From Trochalopteron elliotii (taxonomy: Eukaryota > Chordata > Aves > Passeriformes > Leiothrichidae): a DNA stretch of 64,000 nt. The notes under the pieces are model-generated. The model was not told where the DNA came from. It worked only from the letters and a program-made list of their open reading frames with translations, and did no database searches. The stretch covers positions 1,174,681 to 1,238,680 of the forward strand of contig JANPWX010000333.1 in NCBI GenBank assembly GCA_024734555.1, given 5' to 3'. Of this stretch, positions 23,641-35,989 are shown piece by piece. A program made the position numbers and the translations under genes. The stretch's first letter is position 1; every line of letters begins with the position of its first letter.

Positions 23641-23698
23641 TGGACTTTGATGATCCTTGTGGGTCCCTTCCAGCTCAGGATATTCTATGATCCTATGA
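23641..23698 (+). mobile_element. CR1 LINE 3'-terminal fragment
   Basis: TGATCCTTGTGGGTCCCTTC and CAGCTCAGGATATTCTATGA followed by TCCTATGA show the CR1 3' end with its characteristic repeated ATTCTATGA-type octamers. It is antisense to FOXP1. Confidence 0.9.
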
Positions 23699-24386
23699 AA
23701 ATCACTGTCAGTTCATGACAGACCAGCTGTGGGAGGGGGCACAGCATAAAGGGACAGTGTGACAGTGGAGGGGCAAGGGACATGACCCTGAAAGCATGAG
23801 CAGGCAGGATGTGGGGCAATTATTGCAACATGCCATGCAAAGCAGAGCAGAGTCCCTCAACACCAGAGCCTGCTGCTCTGCAAGGCCAGATTTCTCCATC
23901 AGGTGGGGAAAAGAAAGCAAGAGGAGATAAAAGAGGAAAAGATGAGAGGCAAGTCCCTGCCCTGGCTCCCTCCTGGCTCCCCAGCCAGGGGACAGCAAGG
24001 ATGATCCCTGCAAGACAGACTGTGGCACAGCTGAGGCTCTGCTGGCGAGACCCCAGCCTGCTGCTCCCCGAGGATTCACCGGACCCGGGCCTCCTTGGTC
24101 TCCTTGGAGACGTTCAGTACATGTGTAGGTGGAAAAGTGGGAAGGCTGAAGACTTCATTAATGTAAAACAAGAAAAATAGTCCCTTTGCAAGATGCCTAC
24201 ATGGAAGGAGAGAAAAAGCCTTCCCCACTCCTACTGTGTATGTTCTCTGAGTGATTTAATTAATACCTATTTAATTAAGAAGTCAGATATGCTTCAGGTT
24301 TCACTTGCTCCTTCAAGTTGCAGAGTGTTTAATCTCAGCGCAGAACTGCTGGGAAAGGTTTGATACCAAGGTCTGCAAACTCGAAT

Positions 24387-24409
24387 CCCAACCCCCCCAC
24401 CCCTCCCCC
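24387..24409 (-). other. G-quadruplex motif, minus strand
   Basis: Minus strand reads G5-A-G4-T-G7-TT-G3: four tracts of three or more guanines with loops of one, one and two bases, a canonical and predictedly very stable G-quadruplex. It would be present in the FOXP1 pre-mRNA about 1.35 kb upstream of the polyQ exon. Confidence 0.85.
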
Positions 24410-24990
24410 AGTAAAACCTTGTTATTTTATGGCCTAGACTCATCTTTTTACTTTTGGAGAGACACTGGTCAGCTCAGTGGACTGAAGAACCACCACTGCT
24501 GACCCGGGCAAGAGGGCAGGAGAGACTTTATAATGCTCTGGCAACAAGCCCACCTTTCCAATTCTTTCCAATTTAATAACAAGTCTCCACTGGATCAGAA
24601 AAACTCCCAAAGGATGGATACAATTTCCAGCAGAGCTTGGTACGGTGCAGGTAAAATTAGATTTTGCATTTCAAGCTGGTTGGATCTTAGTGCACCTATG
24701 ACATCTCTGAATTGGTCCATGTCCCTGCAATGGGTGCAGGGAGCTGCTGGGCATGGATCTGGGCTCCCACACACAGCCACCACCCCACAATGGTGCACCA
24801 TCAAGAACCAGAAAACCCTACAGCCTGTCAAAGAATTCAATGCAACAAAAGAAACCTTTATGCAGAAAGTGCTAAAGATGGTTAAAAAATACCTTATTTG
24901 TATTGAATTGACTTATTTAGCTGTTAAAGCATCTTCAAGGGTGGGCAGAGGCAGCAGAAAAAAAACCTGCAAGACTTAAGGGGATGGGCA
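24410..24990. other. Intronic stretch without recognised genes
   Basis: Nothing recognised beyond chance open frames (for example up to 148 codons at 24533-24979, without any recognisable domain). Confidence 0.5.
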
Positions 24991-24991
24991 A

Positions 24992-25121
24992 CAAATACTC
25001 ACTTATTTAGCAGGGGTGTTGTATGGCTTATTTAATTAATGAATACTTGTAAAGCACTCTGAGTTGCTCAGACAAGAAGCTCTATACAGTACAAGCGCAA
25101 CATATTATTATATATTATTAA
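24992..25121 (+). mobile_element. MIR/CORE-SINE-like 3' half
   Basis: CAGGGGTGTTGTATGGCTTA, TTAATTAATGAATACTTGTA, AAGCACTCTGAGTTGCTCAG, and AGCTCTATACAGTACAAGCG with a TATTATTA tail follow the 3' half of an amniote MIR-type SINE in order (CACAGGGGTGTTGTGAGGAT, TGTAAAGCGCTTTGAG, GCGCTATAGAAGTGC, TATTATTA). Confidence 0.7.
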
Positions 25122-26519
25122 GACTGGCTCTGCAGAAGAATAATTCCAGGTAAATGTGCAATCAAATGATCATTTTAGTTCCCAGTAATTAGATTCAATA
25201 GGCCAAAAAAACCACAGAAGCCTTTCTTTAATCATACACTAAACAATCAGAACATCCCTAACCTTTCAAGCTACAGCCTTTTTGAATAAAACATCATCAA
25301 CTTATAGATATTATTCCAAAAAGAACCAGTCACCATATGTGTTGTCTCTTTGAAATACAGTTGCTATAGCAGACCCTGCATGCATTTCATGTGATATGAT
25401 CATATTCTATCCGTTCTGGCAGCTGAGAGGTTGCACAATTAAAGTGGCTGCCAGAAATTTTTGAAGATTCCCAGAACAAGTAGCCACGCAAGAAATGCCT
25501 GCTCTCTACACTCGAGCTGGCCACGAAGCCCCGTGCGGCTTGGTGGGGTGGCCACTGTCACCACAAACCCTTACCATGACTGACCCCACACCAATGAGGG
25601 TCCCTGGCTGTCCCTGGGGACAGGGTGGCTCTGGTAGAGCTCTGCTGGATAAAAGCCAGAGCTCTGTCCCTACTCCAGTCCAGCTGCACAGCGCCCATAC
25701 CCCTCACACCCACCACTGTGAGGGTCTCCATTCAAGGTGACATCTGTACCACCCTATTCCATGTCCAGTTGTCACCTGTGCTGGTGCAAACTTGGTGGGA
25801 CCAGAGAAGGACCAGCACAGAGGGTGGAGCAGGGCAGGAAGGAAAGGATTAGAAAGACTAAAAGTGGGCTAGAGGGAGCATCAGGGATACAAGCAGCCAG
25901 GATGGACAGGAACATCAAAGGAAAAAACAAGGTAGATGCAAAACAAGGAGATGGCAAGACGCTGACATTCCAGGGATTGCAGCTTGAAATGGCATTTCCC
26001 ATTTCTCCTCTCAAGACTTCACTTTTTCACTTACAAATAACTGACAGCAGTAAAAGCTGAGCATCAGATGAGTTTGGGTTTAAGATGTGGAAGGTTCAGA
26101 TACGGTTCTTACTGAGCATCTGCGTCAAGGAGCTACATGTCCTTGGTGGTACAGTGAACCCAGGGATACCACATCTCTTTCTACTTCTCCCTGCTCAGCC
26201 TTTCCTCCCTCCTGCCTCAGACCAAGTCCTGTCCTGGCCACTTCCAAGCCTCATCCATACTCCTCACACATGTACAAGAATGGTGGCTGGCTTGGGATAC
26301 ACCAACCCTCCTTCCTCTCACACACAAAATACTTCAAGCCCGGAGTTTGCCTTGGTGGAATTACTTTGCTGATGTCAGTTCCAGCCCGGTGGACTCGTAC
26401 AATCCAAGCCAAGAAGGCTCACACCTCTACCCCCTTCCCTGGTTCCAGGCAGTGCCACTCCCTCAGAGCTCATCCCTGGATGTCGGCGTGGGAGCCCTGC
26501 TGAGGCTGCCGGTGCTGCA

Positions 26520-26760
26520 CAGTGCTCAGGCGAGGAGAGACAGGGAAATTAATTTGAGTGAAGTCAGTCCCACAACCTTCATCAGCACGGAGATTCGCAA
26601 GCAGGCCTGTACATTAATAAAGCTTCCTGTGGGAGTAGATGTTGCCTTTGATTTGCATGTGAATTCAATGCTAGTGAGAAGTGCCAGACTGTCAGACATG
26701 GAGACCAAAGTCTCTTATCTTTCCAAAAGCTTCTGTAGCAGTTTCCCCACATTTCCTTAA
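26520..26760. promoter_or_regulatory. Possible conserved block with octamer motif
   Basis: A perfect ATTTGCAT octamer, the POU/Oct site, is at 26651-26658, and TACATTAATAAAG lies near 26609-26621. No transposon is recognised. The evidence for function is weak. Confidence 0.25.
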
Positions 26761-29700
26761 TCATCTGCCTTGTCCTCAACTTACTGAACAGGCAGTAGAG
26801 AGTAAAGCTGGATTCTGTTCAACTCCTGCTGCTGCCAAGTCCTGAAACAAGGGTGCCAGGACTGTTTACTTCTAGCCAACAGCTCTGCTAACGTGGCCCT
26901 CTCCTCACAAGCAGGTGCTCTGACATCTCCAAGCTCTTTTCACACATTCCTCCCCACTGCTATAGTTACATCCTGAATCTCCACCACGTGCTTGCAAGTG
27001 AACAATTGCCACGAGTCGTGAAAAACTAGCTCGTGTTTGTCCAGAAAACAGTGTGCTCCTTCATGGATGGGCAGGTGGAGATGCCAAAAGCCCCCAAAAA
27101 CAGAGAGGTGCTTCAAATATCTGGCACTGTATTTACCAGCAGCCACATTATCTGCATTGCTAAAAGAGCCTGCTAGCCTGGACTAATCCTCTTGGGGCAC
27201 CCAGAGACACCAATCCCAGCCTCCAGCAGTGAATCACAGAGCAGGAGCAACCATCCTCCTCTCTTCATCAAAACACAAAGGGGAAATCCTCCCACTTACT
27301 GGAAAAAAAAGAAAAAAAAAAAAGGGAAGTATCCCCCAGAAAATGAACCTTCCATGGGTTCTGGCCACTATAAACATGGATTTGGAAGGACAACGTCAGG
27401 AAAAGGCTGCCTACCAATGAAGTCATCCTATGCCTAAATGCAAGATACAGTAAATGAACTCCCAAGGTGTTTTCTTATCCATTAGGAAATCACCCAGACA
27501 TAAGGAAATTTTCTGGTGTAAAACAGAGACGAGTAAAAAGGCAACTGAAATTCAGCACTTGAGAGACATTGCACAAACTTGGAATGGTATTTGAGAGTCA
27601 ACACTGGGTGACACCTAACCCAGGAAAAATGTTAACAGTACATTAACTGTGAGATGAATCAAGCCTGTTTCATTCACAGTGTAAGTGGGAAGCCCCACTG
27701 AAAAGCCCTGTCCCTGTGCTTAGGGAAGTGGCAACCATTTATTATTTCCCAACCACTTAAGCACCAGGAGGGGGAAAAAAAAGTACACATTTGAGATGAC
27801 CAAGACAATTTTATTGCAAGACAGACAGAACGTGACTTGTTTGCCCAGCTGTTGTTTGCCCAGAACACTGGGCACTGTTATCACCCCAGTTACTGTTGTA
27901 ATTTGACATTTCCATGCAAGCACCTTGACCTTTCAGTTTCACCATCCTCTTTGGGCAAGCTCTGATGAAGGGTAAAAATGCAGCCCTGCCTCTGATTTCA
28001 TGTGCCAGAAACTCCTGATTCGGGAAGAGGGTTGGGGAAGGGAAATACACTGGAAAAAGAGGGTAGAACATTAAAAATAGAAATGCTGCTTAAATGCCAT
28101 ATACTTGCTTACAGTGTCAGTGCATGAGGAAAGCAGTAACAGGATCCAGTCGCATGGAGCCTCTTGCTAACTTGTTCCACCACTGCAGCCAGTACAAGGC
28201 AGCAACTCTCCAACTTTTTTCCATCATCCTATTCCTACTGAAGAAAAAGTGCTCCAGCTCCTCCCTTCCCATCTGCTCCAATCAGTATTAATATCAATCA
28301 GTTATTAATGAAATATGATGACTTACAGCTCTAATAGGCCTGGCTCTAACACCAGGGGAAGCTTGTTTCTGAACCTGAGGTTTATCAGGCATGGAAAGAT
28401 CAATCCAGGGAACTTTAGGATGTATGGAAAGGTATGTACACTGGAGGGTGGGGAGAGGAGCAGCAACCATGAGGATGCAAAAGAAAGGGGTGTCCTGTCC
28501 AACTGCCAATTCCCAGGGAAGTTGGGCAGTAATGAATGGGCTGCCTCTGAAATATCTGGATAAACATGCACCCAGATGTTGCAAGGAGGGCACAAAACAA
28601 AATCCCACATGTTTTTACAGATTCCTAAGGATTCTGGGCCTTTCTAGCTGGACAAAGTTGCTTATCAGGAAAGCAACTTGAGAAAGGAGAAAGGAAGAGT
28701 TCTGTGAAATCAGAGGTGGTCCTGCAGCCATCTGAAGTGTCCAAGCAATAAATCTGGAAAGTTAGTCACCAGCCAACATCATATTCTGCCCACAATTTCA
28801 GTTACCGTCATTAAACAGCAAAATAGAACAAAACAAGCAAGCAGAGAGAGATGAGAAGGGAGAAACTTTAAGGGCCAAATCTGCCCTGGGAGCAAACATA
28901 ACACTATGCTGGTCCCAGATCTTGGGTGTTGACCTCTGACAGCCATACCCTTACAAGCTACCACTGCTGCTCAACTTCCCAACTGAGGTTTGGGCAAAGC
29001 ACAGCTTTGCAGCAGCAGGCATGCAGTTCTCCCATCATCTATTTCTCCCCAGATTTCGTGCTGCCTTCAGGCCCTGAGGAATGAATCGCCCCATTGGCAG
29101 CTCCAGGCGCCTCTCCCAGCGGAGCATGGCCCACCTCCCAAAAGGGCTTCTTGCTTCCCTTCAGTCTCGCAAGGCAAGTACCTTTGTTTCTCCTGGGTGG
29201 GACGAGGGGGAATTTAGACTCAGCCAGCAATCTCTCTTCCTTCTCAGCTCCCATCTGTCCTCACACCCCGCTCCACTCCACAGCTGCTCCCAGCAGAGCG
29301 GCAAGATGCAGCTCTCAAGCTCGGAAGCCCGGATGCACCCGAGCTTCAGAGATGCTTCATGTCTCTCCCACTCCTGCCTCCTCTACCTCCTCTCCTGCGA
29401 CACTCTCTTCTCCTGGAGCAGCAGATGTAGAGGAGCGGTGGTAGGAGGCAGACACATTGGAGGGGAGCCCTGCTGCAGTTCTCCTCCGGCAGGCTCAGGA
29501 GCCGCACAACGTGTGGAAACCAGCGAGGAGCGGAGCAGTATGCAAAGGGAAAAAAATAAAAAATAGTGCAAAGCGACAGCAGTGGGTAGTGCTGTTCCTC
29601 TGGGAGGAACAGAACAGGGGGAGGTGAGATGAAGCAACTAGAGAATAGGAAAGGAACCAAAATGAAGAGGAGGAATAAAATGTAGAAGATGCAAAAAAGA

Positions 29701-31851
29701 GAAGCAGATGTTCTTGCAGCACTTATCTCCTCTGACATTCATGCCCAGCTCTTCCATCTTCCTCAGAACTGGGAAATGAGCTGCTACGTGCTCCCTTCCC
29801 CATTGCCATCACCCTGACCCTGTGCCACACACAGAATGACACAGCCAAGTGCCCCAACACTGCCCTTGGCACCACAGCAGGGAAGTTTGAGGATAGCTAC
29901 AGGCAGGACGTGGGGCTCTGTTATGAGACACAGCTAGGATGCAACATAACCTGGTGAAGCATTCCTGCTGTCCAGCCTTCTCAGCCACCTTGAATTCAAA
30001 CAATCATCCCCATCTCATCCCCTTCTTCCTTCTTTCATTAAATAATCCTCCTCCACCCACCCTGTTCCCAGCTCCACTGGTGCAGCAGAGGGATGCCCTG
30101 AGCCTGGGGAGATGCTGCTGGTTGTCTGTATCCAGAGCCTCACTTGGCTGCAGCAAATCTGCAAGGCTGGCTCCATCCAAGGGCTACCAGCCAGCTCGTC
30201 ACGGAGGAGAGCTTCAACAGCAATCCTTCACTCAATAAAATGGTCAGCTGGCCATGAAGACCACAGCAGACTGGTCTGGACAAGTGACTAATGGGTGATT
30301 CCTGTGCTGGAAAAAGAGAAGGGACCTGAGGTCCACATGTACAAACCCTGGCTCACATCCTGTCCCTGATGTGACATGGGCACACTTGGAGCAAAGGAGC
30401 TGGCAATGTACCTCATGCTGAAGCATCTCCTAGAATAGTTCAGTCATAAGGAAAGAAGATGAGTCTTTATTTTTCTTACAGCAAGCTTAGTTTCTTTCCT
30501 CTGGAATAGATCCTGGCTACCAGTTAAGGAGATTCCCTCCAGAAAAAGGCACTGGAAACAGAAACCCTTTCTTCCAAACCCACAGGGTGGAGCTGCCTGT
30601 GTCCCAGCCCTGCTGCATTTCGTCCTCGTGGGCACTGAGGTTACTCCTGCCAGTGGGAGGACGAGTGGACTCCATGCCCTTGCCCTGCCATCCCACAGCC
30701 CATCCCATGGCTGGCAAAGTCCCTGCCTGTGAGGCCCCAGCACCACACAGGGGGAAAACAGAGTTTGCATCCAAAAAAACCGATTTCCGTTTTGTAATTT
30801 ATTCATGAACTCCACCAATTTCAGAGAAAAGGTGGGTGAGGTATTGTCTTCAATACCTGGAGACACTACAGAGATGAAGGGGGCAGGCAGCAAGGGACAG
30901 TAGGGTCAGAGATCAGTCTCAGCCAACACTGGGAACCTGCAAATCCTGAAGCAGCTACAACAGGGACAACGGCTACAAAAATCCCTTTTTTGAGGCATAA
31001 ATGAAATCCTCAGGTGGTTACACCGCAAAAACACCTTCTGTCCCTTCCTTTAAAGAGTCACAGTCAGGACTCATCAAAGCCACTTAAAAAGTATCTGGCA
31101 AAAAGTTCCCAAACATTAAAAATGGTTCTCTTTATTTTGGCATGCCAAGACTCACAGCATGTAGCGGTCTTTACCAGCAAGAAAGGAGGGATGGGCCAAC
31201 ACATCCTGGTAAAATGAGAAAGGATGCAAATCTTGGCTCCCCGTTCAAACTGAACCAGAACTGAACTGTTCCTGAGTGATGAAAAAAATCTTATGGGATT
31301 TCCAGCTCATTTCTGTAGGCTCGAGATCAGTTTCTGAACTACTGTGTTTATGCAAAAGTGAACCAGACCTTTGAATATTTGGAGGAGTATTCACTGCTGA
31401 GCCGCGTTTTTCTTGGATGTCAAAAGCACGGGAAGTTCTCATATTTTTTAAAAGAGAAGAGAAGAGGGATAAGGTGGGGGGGAGAAGGAAGAGGGCCTTT
31501 TTGTTGCTACAACATAAATAGTATATTGCACACAGCTGCTTGCGCGCTTCCCTGTGTGGTCAACAAAACAGGGAACATATTTTAAGCTTGTTTTCCAAAA
31601 CACTGCATGACAAACTTGTACTCAGAGGCCCATGAAATACAGCCCCTGACTGTGGACATCTCACCACGCTCCATCAGACACTCGCTGCTGCTGCCGGGTG
31701 AACGAAGGAAGCAAAACATCGGGACAGCCCAAAACATGGAAAACTAAAGCTGCAAATCACATCTCTGCACTTCCATGGCACAATCTAATTTAGAACCGCT
31801 TGTAAAAACCTTAATTTTAACAGATTCTGGTAAAACAAAAATAGGCAAGGT
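26761..31851. other. Intronic stretch without recognised genes
   Basis: Ordinary intron with short A-runs (27301-27325) and a GC-richer part at 29.0-29.5 kb carrying overlapping chance open frames. A purine-rich tract with a G7 run lies near 31450-31496. I recognise no exon, RNA gene or repeat family. Confidence 0.5.
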
Positions 31852-32240
31852 TCAGATGGAGGCGACAAAACTGATTAGAGGGCTCAGCAGATACGAGGCA
31901 AGATTGATAAGGGTGGGAGTGTTTAGTTTAGCGAGAGATGAGTAAGAGGGAAGATGATAACAAGTACACAAATTGTGACTTGGCCTGAGAGGGTACATCT
32001 GGTGCTTTTGCCATTTCTCATAACGCAAGAGAAAGGGGACATTGAATGAAGTCAGGAAGCAACAGCCACCAAAAAAAAAATAAACCAGATAAAAGGATTT
32101 TTTTTTTTCCTTTCTTAATACACAACTCATAATTACTCTCTGGAACTTACTGTCACAAGATATCACCAGGGCCAAGAGCATGGGGAGGATGCAAAGAAAG
32201 GATTAGACACTTGCAGAGATAGTCATGAGAGCATTTAAAG
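31852..32240 (+). mobile_element. Ancient CR1/L3-like LINE 3' fragment
   Basis: Ordered matches to an old amniote CR1 lineage include GGAGTGTTTAGTTTAGCGAG, AGAGGGAAGATGATAACAAG, CATTTCTCATAACGCAAGAG, AAAGGGGACATTGAATGAAG, and CACAACTCATAATTACTCTC. They continue with TGGAACTTACTGTCACAAGA and GAGAGCATTTAAAGC. The consensus parts I recall are GGGACTGTTTAGCTTGG, CATAACACAAGAAC, GGTCACCAAATGAA and TGGAACTCATTGCC. The fragment is diverged and probably predates birds. Confidence 0.68.
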
Positions 32241-32541
32241 CTACCTTTGGAAAGATAAAAATAGAAATCAAGGTACAAATGTTTATGCTTCAGGGCACGA
32301 ACATTTAATTGCTGGAGGCCGGGAGGACATTTTCCCCCATGGAAAGGTCCTTCATGGGCTTGTGCCCAAGAACTTCAGCCAGGGCTGGAGGAATCCCCTG
32401 TCCAAAAAGATGCAACTGCTCCTGCTCCTGTGTCTTTTCAGGTACCTCAATCCTGCACCTCTGATCCCAAAGCCCATTCCTCAGCCCATCCTGAGCCTCC
32501 TCAACCCCAGGAAGCTTCTGGGCAAGGGGGGCCAGCAACAT

Positions 32542-32562
32542 CCCCCAGCCCAGCCCCTGCCC
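32542..32562 (-). other. G-quadruplex motif, minus strand
   Basis: Minus strand reads G3-CA-G4-CT-G3-CT-G5, four G-tracts with two-base loops, on the FOXP1 sense strand. Confidence 0.75.
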
Positions 32563-35500
32563 AGGTCACCTGGCCCCAAGCTGCTCATTTCCTCTTTCTT
32601 CTTTACATCACATTTAAGTTTCAGGTCCTTATTTTGCCAGCCCTTCCTCTCCCTGCTATTTCGACTGCCATTTTTCCCTCCCTCAAACCCAAATCCCCAG
32701 CTCCAGGCTCTGCCATCCACTCAGGCTCTCCAGGGAGCTGAGCCCCACGAAGCCGAAGGTGAAGCACCCTCCTGCCCGAACCCACCAGACTTGATTAAAA
32801 CTTCAAGATGTCAGGCAAATTTTCCCTTTCTTGATGTGAAGGCATTCCTCAGAGAAACCTACATCCCTGAGGAGGAGAAGGACCCTCCTGCCGATCCGGC
32901 ACCTGCGGGGCAGCGGCAGTCAGGCGCTATTACAGACCACAGAGCCCATCAACGCGCTGGAACTGACATGCGACTCGGGGAGACAAAGAGAGATTTTGAA
33001 AGCAAGTCAGTCTATTAAATTTATACCTACCTGCACAATGTGAAGCAAACCACATCTCGGTTTCCTTTCATGTGCATGACAGTCTTAACTTGTTTCTTTT
33101 AATCCCATAAAAGCAGCTAAAGCATGCAACATGCTTCCCGGAGATGAAGCAAACCTGTATTTTACTTCCTGACAGTGATGTAGTTTATAGGGTGTTGGTT
33201 GGTTTTTTTTTTGTTTTGTTTTTTGGTTTGTTTTTTTTTTCAGGGAAGATAATGAGCATTGTCCAAAGCTGGTATTATAAAGGAAATACTACATGCTAGA
33301 CACCTGGCATTTAAAAGAGAATCCCATAAATTGACACTGTAACGGACCAAACACAGCTGCAACCCCTCACGCTGCACGGACACCAGCACTGGAGGCTGGA
33401 AGATCCCAGCATCTCTTGCCAAGGTTTTCTTTGGAAATCAGCACCCTTCTGAAAATCCAAAGCGTCTATCCTTTAGCCAGTCACACCCCAAGTAGGACTG
33501 GGGAGACGACCAGGGCTGTATGACTATGCAATAAATCCAGCAAATCCAAAGGGCTGGAGCAGTAATCCATGGAAACGTTCCAGGCAAGAGGGGGGTTTAA
33601 GTGCTTTAATTCCCAGCTGCAAGCCCAACAAGCTGCCAGAAGGCGGAGACCACCGAACACAAGGGGTTAATGGCCTTGCTAAAGAAAATGATACACATAA
33701 TTTCCTTTTATCATAAAACAATACATTTATTATTTTCTGTGTATCTGTTAAAGGGCATGGCCTTCTGAGTGGAAAACAAAACACAGCTTGGTCACATGTT
33801 TATTTGCTTCAGCTACTCCCTTTCCCTTCTGATAAATAATCAAACATGCCATCCAGAAAAAACAAAACCAGTGAGCTGGGAAATTTGATGGTCATCAAAT
33901 AGACTAAGATACCAAGAAAAGCAGCCCACTGTTCCCACAGAGAGTTTTCTGCCCCACACCTACACTAACATCTGAGTAAATAACTTCAGTCACTCTTTCC
34001 ATTTTCCCCATGAAATTACTCCTACTGTTAAACAAATTGTCCTTAAGGCAGTTGCAAACACCATTTTTTTTTCTGCAAAGTAGAACAACTTCTGAACATT
34101 AAAAAGCCAGACTAGCAATATATTTTCAAAATATGTTTGTTGTACTTGCGGTTTGGCTGAACACACAGCTTGATTTCTCTCCCTCTCGCTCTCTTTTCTA
34201 GGAAGATGGGGGTTTACAGTTTAAAATTTTAAAGTGTATTTGGATCTTGGAGAGGCAGGAAAAGCCTCTAGGAGGATGGGTTTTCTCCACAGGGCAGGCA
34301 ACATATTTTCCATTTTCTCTTATGTTTCACACTACACGAGCACCACGAATGCTTGCCAAAAAAAAAGTTACCTGCTATTTCACTGGACTTTTGTGGGAGA
34401 GGGGGGAGAAACCATCAAGAAATATCAAGCAGTTTTTTAAGTCACTTGAACAGAGGGGGAAAAATCCAGCATCCGTGTTGTGACATGGATTACCCAGAGG
34501 ATCTACACTATCTTCCAACAACCCCTGAAGACCATTCATACAACAATCATTAATACTGAAAAACTGCAGAGAAAATCCCTCACGTGAGAAGTTAACAACC
34601 ATTACCCGGCGTGAGCACGCTTTCCCTTTCCTTTTGTAGTACCACAGGTCTAAACAATAGTCATATGAATGAGATAATAGCCATGCTTGTCTCAGCAGCC
34701 TGATTTTTATTAGCATGAAATTGGTACAAATATTAGCGAGGCTGGTTTGCATGTGGTGCCAGAGCCACGATGCAAACAATTTGCAGAAAACAAAAAAAAA
34801 ACACTCGGTGGGTTTGCGCCACTTTTGCTGCCCAGAGCGGCAGCCACATTTCCCTTTCTTGGGGGGGGCTTTGTTGTTTAGGTATTTTTGGCAGTTGTGC
34901 AAGGATAAACTGCAGCACCTGGCAGGGATGGTGGCACATGGCTGATCCTGTGCCAGAGGGGCATCGCAAGGTGACAGGTGTCCCAAAAGAGGACTCGGTC
35001 CTTGCCACAATTCTCCAAAACCGTGCCAAAAACCCCACCCTTGTCAACACCGCCATAAACAACCTGAACTGGCTGCTTTTGCTTCAAGCCAAAGCAATTC
35101 CCCTCTCCTGTGCTCCAAGCTGCCTGCGGAAGGCAGCGCGTTAAAAGTTCAGCCCTGCCTGCACGCTCCTTTCCTCTGAGCGCTCGCAGAGAAAATGAAG
35201 AGTTTAACAGAGTGAGCTCTTACTGTCTGCCTTTAGATTTCCGTCTTCGCGCTGGAGATGTTTCTGGCTGTTTCTGTGAAGCGGGGGCTGAAGAATGGTA
35301 AAAAGATGTTTGAATAAACAGGAAGTGCCGTGCAGCCGGAGCACAGGCTGGAGGGAGACGCTGGAGCACTGCCCTTCGCGGCAGCCACCGGGCTCTGCCT
35401 CCACAGTAGCAACCTCTGCTTCTACTAAATGACAAAGAAACCGCAAAGCATTCCTTCCCTAATTCTTCCCTTGCCGAAGTGGTGAGATCAGCTGGAGCTC

Positions 35501-35989
35501 ACAGGTAATCTCAAAGTTGGGTTTAGTACTACACCCAGCACAAAAATCTAGTGACTCTGCCACTGTTAACCCCCCCCATCTGTGAGCAGAAACAAGCAGA
35601 ACTAATTATGTCCCCAACTAGACCAAACAGCAGCCAGAAGCACACCTCGCTTCTGTTTCTAGGCAAATTCGGATTTGCACGGAAGTCCAGCCAAGCTTGA
35701 CGTTCCTACCCTCGACAGTGCTGTGACTTGCTCTGGAAGCTGGCTCAGGAGGCTGGCCGGGCTGCAGAGCTGTTTTCTCTAACTGCGTGAACTGAAATAT
35801 AAACAACCGCCCAAAAAACACAACTTCTCTTGGGCACAGGGACTCGCACTCAGCATCTCCCAAAGTGTAACTTCAGCATTCCGGCAGATGCCACCCCTCC
35901 TTCGTCATCTCCTTCCCCTCCTTAAAACAAACTACCTATTTAACTGGAGATGACTAACTAACCATCTCTCCACCCAATTATCAAAGCCC
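32563..35989. other. Intronic stretch without recognised genes
   Basis: Includes a T-rich tract with single G interruptions at about 33198-33241 and a G8 run at about 34861-34868. The part 35110-35430 has scattered CpGs and could be regulatory, but this is weak. Open frames of 211 codons (minus, 34375-35010) and 218 codons (plus, 32362-33018) begin at non-ATG codons and have no recognisable domain. Confidence 0.45.

Noticed and set aside
29081..29566. 161-codon open frame, plus strand, serine-rich
   Set aside because: Low-complexity composition, overlapping minus-strand frames, and no family match that I recognise.
32362..33018. 218-codon open frame, plus strand
   Set aside because: It starts at GTG, is proline-rich low-complexity, and has no recognisable domain; it lies in GC-rich intron where long chance frames occur.
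34375..35010. 211-codon open frame, minus strand
   Set aside because: It starts at TTG rather than ATG, has no known domain, and overlaps several other frames on both strands.
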